The translations under genes and the position numbers were made by a program. Under the pieces are notes generated by a model. That model did not search any database. It was not told the origin of the DNA and worked only from the letters and a program-made list of their open reading frames with translations. From positions 1-11,768 of the forward strand of contig JAOUIM010000073.1 in assembly GCA_029884035.1 (NCBI GenBank): a DNA stretch of 11,768 nt, read 5' to 3'. This stretch comes from Aquincola sp. Lineage in GTDB: Bacteria; Pseudomonadota; Gammaproteobacteria; Burkholderiales; Burkholderiaceae_C. This document shows positions 6,654 through 11,768 of this stretch, in pieces. Position 1 is the first letter of the stretch. Every line of letters begins with the position of its first letter.

Positions 6654-7574
6654 ATGACGTTGACCGAGTTGCGCTACATCGTTGCGGTCGCCCGCGAGCG
6701 CCACTTCGGCCGCGCCGCCGAGGCCTGCTTCGTCTCGCAGCCCACGCTGTCGGTGGCGATCAAGAAGCTCGAGGAGGAACTGGACGTCAAGATTTTCGAG
6801 CGCGGCGCCAACGAGGTCAGCGTCACGCCGCTGGGCGAGGCGATCGTGCGCCAGGCGCAAAGCGTGATCGAGCAGGCCGCTGCGATCAAGGAGATCGCCA
6901 AGCGCGGCAAGGACCCGCTCAATGGGCCGCTCAAGCTCGGCATCATCTACACGATCGGCCCGTACCTGCTGCCGGAGCTGGTGCGGCACGCGATCGAGAT
7001 GACGCCGCAGATGCCGTTGATGCTGCAAGAGAACTTCACCGTCAAGCTGCTGGAGATGCTGCGCACCGGTGAGTTGGACTGCGCCATCATGGCCGAGCCC
7101 TTCCCGGACACCGGACTGGCGATCGCACCGCTGTACGACGAGCCGTTCGTGGTGGCGGTCCCCAAGTCGCACCCGATCGCCAAGCGCAGGTCGATCGGCG
7201 CCGAGGAGCTGAAGCGCGAAACGATGCTGCTGCTGGGCACCGGCCACTGCTTCCGTGACCACGTGCTCGAGGTCTGCCCCGAGTTCGCGCGCTTTTCGAG
7301 CGATGCCGAGGGCATCCGCAAGAGTTTCGAGGGCTCGTCGCTCGAGACGATCAAGCACATGGTGGCCTCGGGGATGGGCATCACCGTGGTGCCGCAACTG
7401 TCGGTGCCCAAGGATCCGGCGGGCCTGGTCAGGTACATCCCCTTCGATAAGCCCGTGCCCTCGCGCCGCGTCGTGCTCGCGTGGCGGCGCACCTTCACGC
7501 GCTACGAGGCGATCGCGGCGCTGCGCAACGCGGTCTACGCCTGCGAGCTGGCCGGGGTGACGCGGTTGTCGTAG
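6654..7574 (+). CDS. oxyR: Hydrogen-peroxide-sensing LysR-type regulator OxyR
   Basis: OxyR is a tetrameric cytoplasmic activator that senses H2O2 by forming a disulphide and then switches on catalase, peroxidase and iron-storage genes. The 306-residue product has the LysR winged-helix N-terminus (MTLTELRYIVAVAR, then HFGRAAEACFVSQPTLSVAIKKLE, about 17-40) and a substrate-binding-like C-terminal domain. The redox block GHCFRDHVLEVC places cysteines at 199 and 208, exactly the E. coli OxyR numbering, with His198, Arg201, Asp202 and Thr100 also kept. This separates it from generic LysR regulators. ATG 6654 is chosen because family similarity begins there; the frame stays open to 6528 but the extension is arginine-rich, unlike the family. 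There is no Shine-Dalgarno; a -10-like TATCCT ends 6 nt upstream. It precedes katG by 132 bp on the same strand, and katG and dps are its expected targets. Confidence 0.96.
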   Translation: MTLTELRYIVAVARERHFGRAAEACFVSQPTLSVAIKKLEEELDVKIFERGANEVSVTPLGEAIVRQAQSVIEQAAAIKEIAKRGKDPLNGPLKLGIIYTIGPYLLPELVRHAIEMTPQMPLMLQENFTVKLLEMLRTGELDCAIMAEPFPDTGLAIAPLYDEPFVVAVPKSHPIAKRRSIGAEELKRETMLLLGTGHCFRDHVLEVCPEFARFSSDAEGIRKSFEGSSLETIKHMVASGMGITVVPQLSVPKDPAGLVRYIPFDKPVPSRRVVLAWRRTFTRYEAIAALRNAVYACELAGVTRLS

Positions 7575-7595
7575 CGCAGGCCGCGCAGGATGCGC

Positions 7596-7674
7596 CTATC
7601 GCCGCGATGAGCGTGGGGGCTATCGGCGCGCTAGAGGGTTTCCACTGGACGTGCCGCGGCAGCTTTCCTAATCT
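7596..7674 (+). promoter_or_regulatory. Candidate OxyR-dependent katG promoter
   Basis: Upstream of katG, CTAT-N7-CTAG (7620-7634) fits the CTAT-N7-ATAG half of the OxyR motif with one mismatch, has a T-N11-A core, and is an imperfect dyad (CTA, CG, CG, TAG symmetric). A weaker copy, CTAT-N7-ATGA, lies at 7596-7610. The copies are 24 bp apart, not the 22 bp of the E. coli consensus, so the fit is partial. Downstream, TGGACG (7646-7651) and TAATCT (7669-7674) with 17-bp spacing are possible -35 and -10 boxes (4/6 and 3/6 matches). An activator site abutting the -35 is the expected arrangement for OxyR activation. Confidence 0.35.
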
Positions 7675-7706
7675 TCGAGCACGTTCAACCGTTGTCAAGG
7701 AAACGC

Positions 7707-9854
<2,148 letters not shown>

Positions 9855-9868
9855 TGGGACGGGACGAA

Positions 9869-10363
9869 ATGGCTAAGAACAAGGCCGCACCGGCCCTCGA
9901 CATCGGCATCAGCCACAAGGACCGCGCGGCGATCGCCGCCGGCCTGTCCAGGCTGCTGGCCGACACCTACACGCTGTACCTGACCACACACAATTTCCAC
10001 TGGAACGTGACCGGGCCCATGTTCAATACGCTGCATGCGATGTTCATGGCCCAGTACACGGAGCTGTGGAACGCGGTGGACCCCATCGCCGAGCGCATCC
10101 GCTCTCTCGGGCACGCGGCGCCCGGCTCGTATGCGCAGTTCGGCAAGCTCAGCTCGATCGCCGACGCGCCGGCCAAGCCCCCTAAGGCAATGGAGATGGT
10201 GCGCCTCCTGGTGGCCGGACACGAGGCCGTGGCGCGCACCGCGCGCAGCGTGTTCCCCGTGGCAGCCAAGGCTGACGACCAACCCACTGCCGACCTGCTG
10301 ACGCAACGCCTGGACACCCATGAGAAGACGGCCTGGATGCTCCGGTCGTTGCTGGAGGCGTAG
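9869..10363 (+). CDS. dps: Dps-family DNA-binding ferritin-like protein
   Basis: Dps forms a hollow dodecamer that oxidises Fe(II) with H2O2 at inter-subunit sites and stores iron, limiting Fenton damage; many members also coat DNA. The 164-residue product carries the ferroxidase signature HNFHWNVTGPMFNTLH followed by VDPIAER. His44, His56, Asp71 and Glu75 have the same spacing as E. coli Dps His51, His63, Asp78 and Glu82. The N-terminus MAKNKAAPALDIGISHK has three lysines among its first 17 residues, which could contact DNA (inference). ATG 9869 is preferred because GGGA at 9861-9864 precedes it. An alternative in-frame ATG at 9854 overlaps the katG stop as TGATG and would add five residues. 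The tight spacing after katG suggests co-transcription and translational coupling; a katG-dps order is known in Burkholderia. Confidence 0.96.
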   Translation: MAKNKAAPALDIGISHKDRAAIAAGLSRLLADTYTLYLTTHNFHWNVTGPMFNTLHAMFMAQYTELWNAVDPIAERIRSLGHAAPGSYAQFGKLSSIADAPAKPPKAMEMVRLLVAGHEAVARTARSVFPVAAKADDQPTADLLTQRLDTHEKTAWMLRSLLEA

Positions 10364-10381
10364 CGGCAACGTGACATCCTG

Positions 10382-10418
10382 ACCCCCCTGGTCGACCGGT
10401 CTGCCCTCTTTGGGGGGA
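10382..10418. repeat. C-run/G-run inverted element between dps and the hemolysin III-type gene
   Basis: CCCCCC (10383-10388) and GGGGGG (10412-10417) are inverted around a 23-nt interior containing the perfect palindrome GGTCGACC (10390-10397). From memory, similar C-run, GGTCG, CTGCCC, G-run segments are common intergenic repeats in Burkholderiales. It could also help end dps transcription, but it lacks a T-run and the loop is long. No clear promoter for the next gene is seen in the rest of the 89-bp gap. Confidence 0.35.
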
Positions 10419-10452
10419 TGCGCGGCGCGCGTGCGAGGCGTTCACTGCGCAC

Positions 10453-11088
10453 ATGCGCGACCAAAGCCGTCAGGAGGAGTGGGCCAACGCCGCCAGCCAC
10501 GCGCTGGGCGTCTTGCTGGCCCTGGCCGCCTGGCCCTGGCTGGCTGCCGCGGCAGCGCGGCAGGGCGGGCGGGTGGGCGAGGCGGCAATCGGCCTGTTCC
10601 TGGCGACGATGGTGCTGCAGTACGCCGTCTCGACGCTGTATCACGCGCTGCCGGGTGGCCGCGCCAAGCTGTGGGCCCGCTCGGCCGACCATGCCGCGAT
10701 CTTCCTGTTCATCGCGGGCAGCGCCACCCCCTTCGCGCTCGGGCTGCTCGGCGGGCGGGCCGGTGCCGCCACCTGTGCCCTCATTTGGACCCTGGCGCTG
10801 GCGGGCGCCTGGCTGAAGATGATGCGGCGCCTGACCAGTGCGCGCGTGTCCACCGGCCTGTACCTGCTGTTCGGCTGGCTGGCAGCGCTGCTGCTGTGGC
10901 CTGACTTGCAGCACGTCAACGGCACGGCGATGGCCTGGCTGATCGGAGGCGGGGTGGCCTACATGGTGGGCGCGGGCTTCTTCATGTTCGATGCGTCGTT
11001 GCGCTTCGGCCATTTCATCTGGCACTTGTTTGCGTTGGCGGGCAGCTCGTGCCACGTCTGCGCCGTCGTCTGGCCATCGATCGCCTGA
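10453..11088 (+). CDS. Hemolysin III / TrhA (PAQR-type) integral membrane protein
   Basis: The 211-residue product is a seven-helix inner-membrane protein (helices roughly 18-36, 44-62, 80-98, 104-122, 132-149, 158-178 and 187-207). Family motifs are E9-x2-N12-x2-S15-H16 near the start, S60-T-L-Y-H64, D79-H80 with AAIFLFIAGSATPF, and HFIWHLFALAGSSCH with His187 and His191. In the PAQR/hemolysin III superfamily the His and Asp residues of these motifs bind a zinc ion near the membrane face. E. coli TrhA (YqfA) affects membrane-energy homeostasis; despite the old name most members are not proven haemolysins, so a toxin role should not be assumed. The ATG at 10453 gives the usual short cytoplasmic N-terminus; its ribosome-binding site is weak. 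It stops 1 bp before the convergent glycosylase gene. A link to the upstream peroxide operon is not shown. Confidence 0.92.
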   Translation: MRDQSRQEEWANAASHALGVLLALAAWPWLAAAAARQGGRVGEAAIGLFLATMVLQYAVSTLYHALPGGRAKLWARSADHAAIFLFIAGSATPFALGLLGGRAGAATCALIWTLALAGAWLKMMRRLTSARVSTGLYLLFGWLAALLLWPDLQHVNGTAMAWLIGGGVAYMVGAGFFMFDASLRFGHFIWHLFALAGSSCHVCAVVWPSIA

Positions 11089-11089
11089 G

Positions 11090-11768
11090 TCAGCGTTCGA
11101 GGTCGTCGATGTGCTTGGGCCAGCTCGCATGGAGCAGCCTGGACAGCGAGCGGTCGGCGAGCAGCTTGCCGCCCGTCTGGCAGCGCGGGCAGTAGTTCGT
11201 CTCGTTGTTCGCGTGCACGATGCGCTGTACCTTGGTGCCACACGCGGGACAGGGCTCGCCATAGCGGCCATGCACCGCCATCTGCGGGTGGAAGGCGGTG
11301 ACTTTCGGCGGCCAGCCTGCCTGCTTGTGCGCTTCGGCACGGAGCCGCCCGGTCCACTCGGTCATTACCGCGCGTGTCGCATCGAGCAGGCGCCCGACTA
11401 CGGTTGTGTCGACACTGCGCGTCAGCGCCACCGGCGACAGGCGCGCGCGGTGCAGGATCTCGTCGGAGTACGCATTGCCGATGCCGCTGAACAGTGCCGG
11501 GTTGGTCAGCGAGCGCTTGAGTGTGTGGTTCTCGGCGGCCAGCCGCGCCGCGAACTCGGCGGCCGTGCAGGTCATCACGTCGATGCCGCCGGGGTCCATC
11601 GCGCACAGTGCGCCGCGCCCTTGGACCAGGTGCAGCGAGGCGCGCCGCTGCGTGCCCGCTTCGGTCAGTGCCAGCGTACCGCCATCGAACTCGATGGCGG
11701 CAAGCGTCGTCTTGGCCGGCGTCTTGCTGCCAGCCGCGTGCCAGTGCAGACGTCCGGCGACCATCAGA
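11090..11768 (-). CDS. Fpg/Nei-family DNA glycosylase (partial, N-terminus beyond window)
   Basis: Fpg/Nei enzymes excise oxidised bases and nick the abasic site. The visible 225 or so residues lack the N-terminal catalytic Pro-Glu, which lies past the window edge; the frame is open to the last complete codon, so the ATG at 11764 is internal. Counting from it, the helix-two-turn-helix is LKRSLTNPALFSGIGNAYSDEIL (82-104, with the conserved Asn97), and a zinc finger Cys172-x2-Cys175-x16-Cys192-x2-Cys195 follows a VHGRYGEPCPACGT segment. Two oddities stand out: the Arg normally preceding the third Cys region in Fpg (E. coli Arg258, by alignment) is Asn187 in HANNETNYC, and 29 residues follow the last Cys, where classical Fpg ends almost at once. 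This suggests a distinct subfamily rather than standard MutM, so no symbol is given. Confidence 0.88.
   Translation of the reverse strand, partial: LMVAGRLHWHAAGSKTPAKTTLAAIEFDGGTLALTEAGTQRRASLHLVQGRGALCAMDPGGIDVMTCTAAEFAARLAAENHTLKRSLTNPALFSGIGNAYSDEILHRARLSPVALTRSVDTTVVGRLLDATRAVMTEWTGRLRAEAHKQAGWPPKVTAFHPQMAVHGRYGEPCPACGTKVQRIVHANNETNYCPRCQTGGKLLADRSLSRLLHASWPKHIDDLER

Noticed and set aside
10453..11088. Hemolysin III gene as a virulence toxin
   Set aside because: The family name is historical. The sequence is a PAQR/TrhA-type membrane protein, and nothing here supports a secreted toxin.

Overview
The window is GC-rich chromosomal DNA with tightly packed genes and strong G/C preference at third codon positions. 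The protein sequences and the neighbourhood oxyR-katG-dps next to recG point to a betaproteobacterium, most likely Burkholderiales of the Rubrivivax/Leptothrix/Methylibium type. That placement is inferred from family resemblance, not from a search. There is no rRNA, tRNA, transposase, phage gene or CRISPR array. The content is mostly recognisable housekeeping and stress genes, and I do not see an undescribed multi-gene system. The less ordinary material is in short non-coding or inserted segments.

Layout: (1) 2-310, + strand, is the 3' end of a secreted-type phosphoesterase (acid phosphatase/phospholipase C superfamily). Its end overlaps the convergent end of queA by 20 bp. (2) 291-3759, - strand, holds a class A penicillin-binding protein (mrcA-like) followed after 136 bp by queA (queuosine synthesis). 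(3) recG (+, 3792-5927) diverges from mrcA across a 32-bp spacer that is almost wholly a near-palindrome. recG carries an in-frame GC-rich palindromic insertion of about 22 codons between helicase motifs II and III. (4) A small uncharacterised lipoprotein gene (-, 5943-6500) converges on recG and diverges from oxyR across 153 bp containing nested inverted repeats. (5) oxyR (+), katG (+) and dps (+) form a peroxide-defence block from 6654 to 10363. katG and dps are almost contiguous and probably co-transcribed, with a possible OxyR site upstream of katG. (6) A hemolysin III/TrhA-type membrane protein (+, 10453-11088) converges with a 1-bp gap on the 3' part of an Fpg/Nei-type DNA glycosylase (-, 11090 to the window edge).

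How they fit together: OxyR senses H2O2 through Cys199/Cys208 and would switch on katG (peroxide removal) and dps (iron sequestration and DNA protection). RecG and the Fpg-like glycosylase are DNA-repair proteins on either side of this block. The repair genes sit near the peroxide genes, but nothing in the sequence shows shared regulation. mrcA and queA are functionally unrelated and simply adjacent on one strand.
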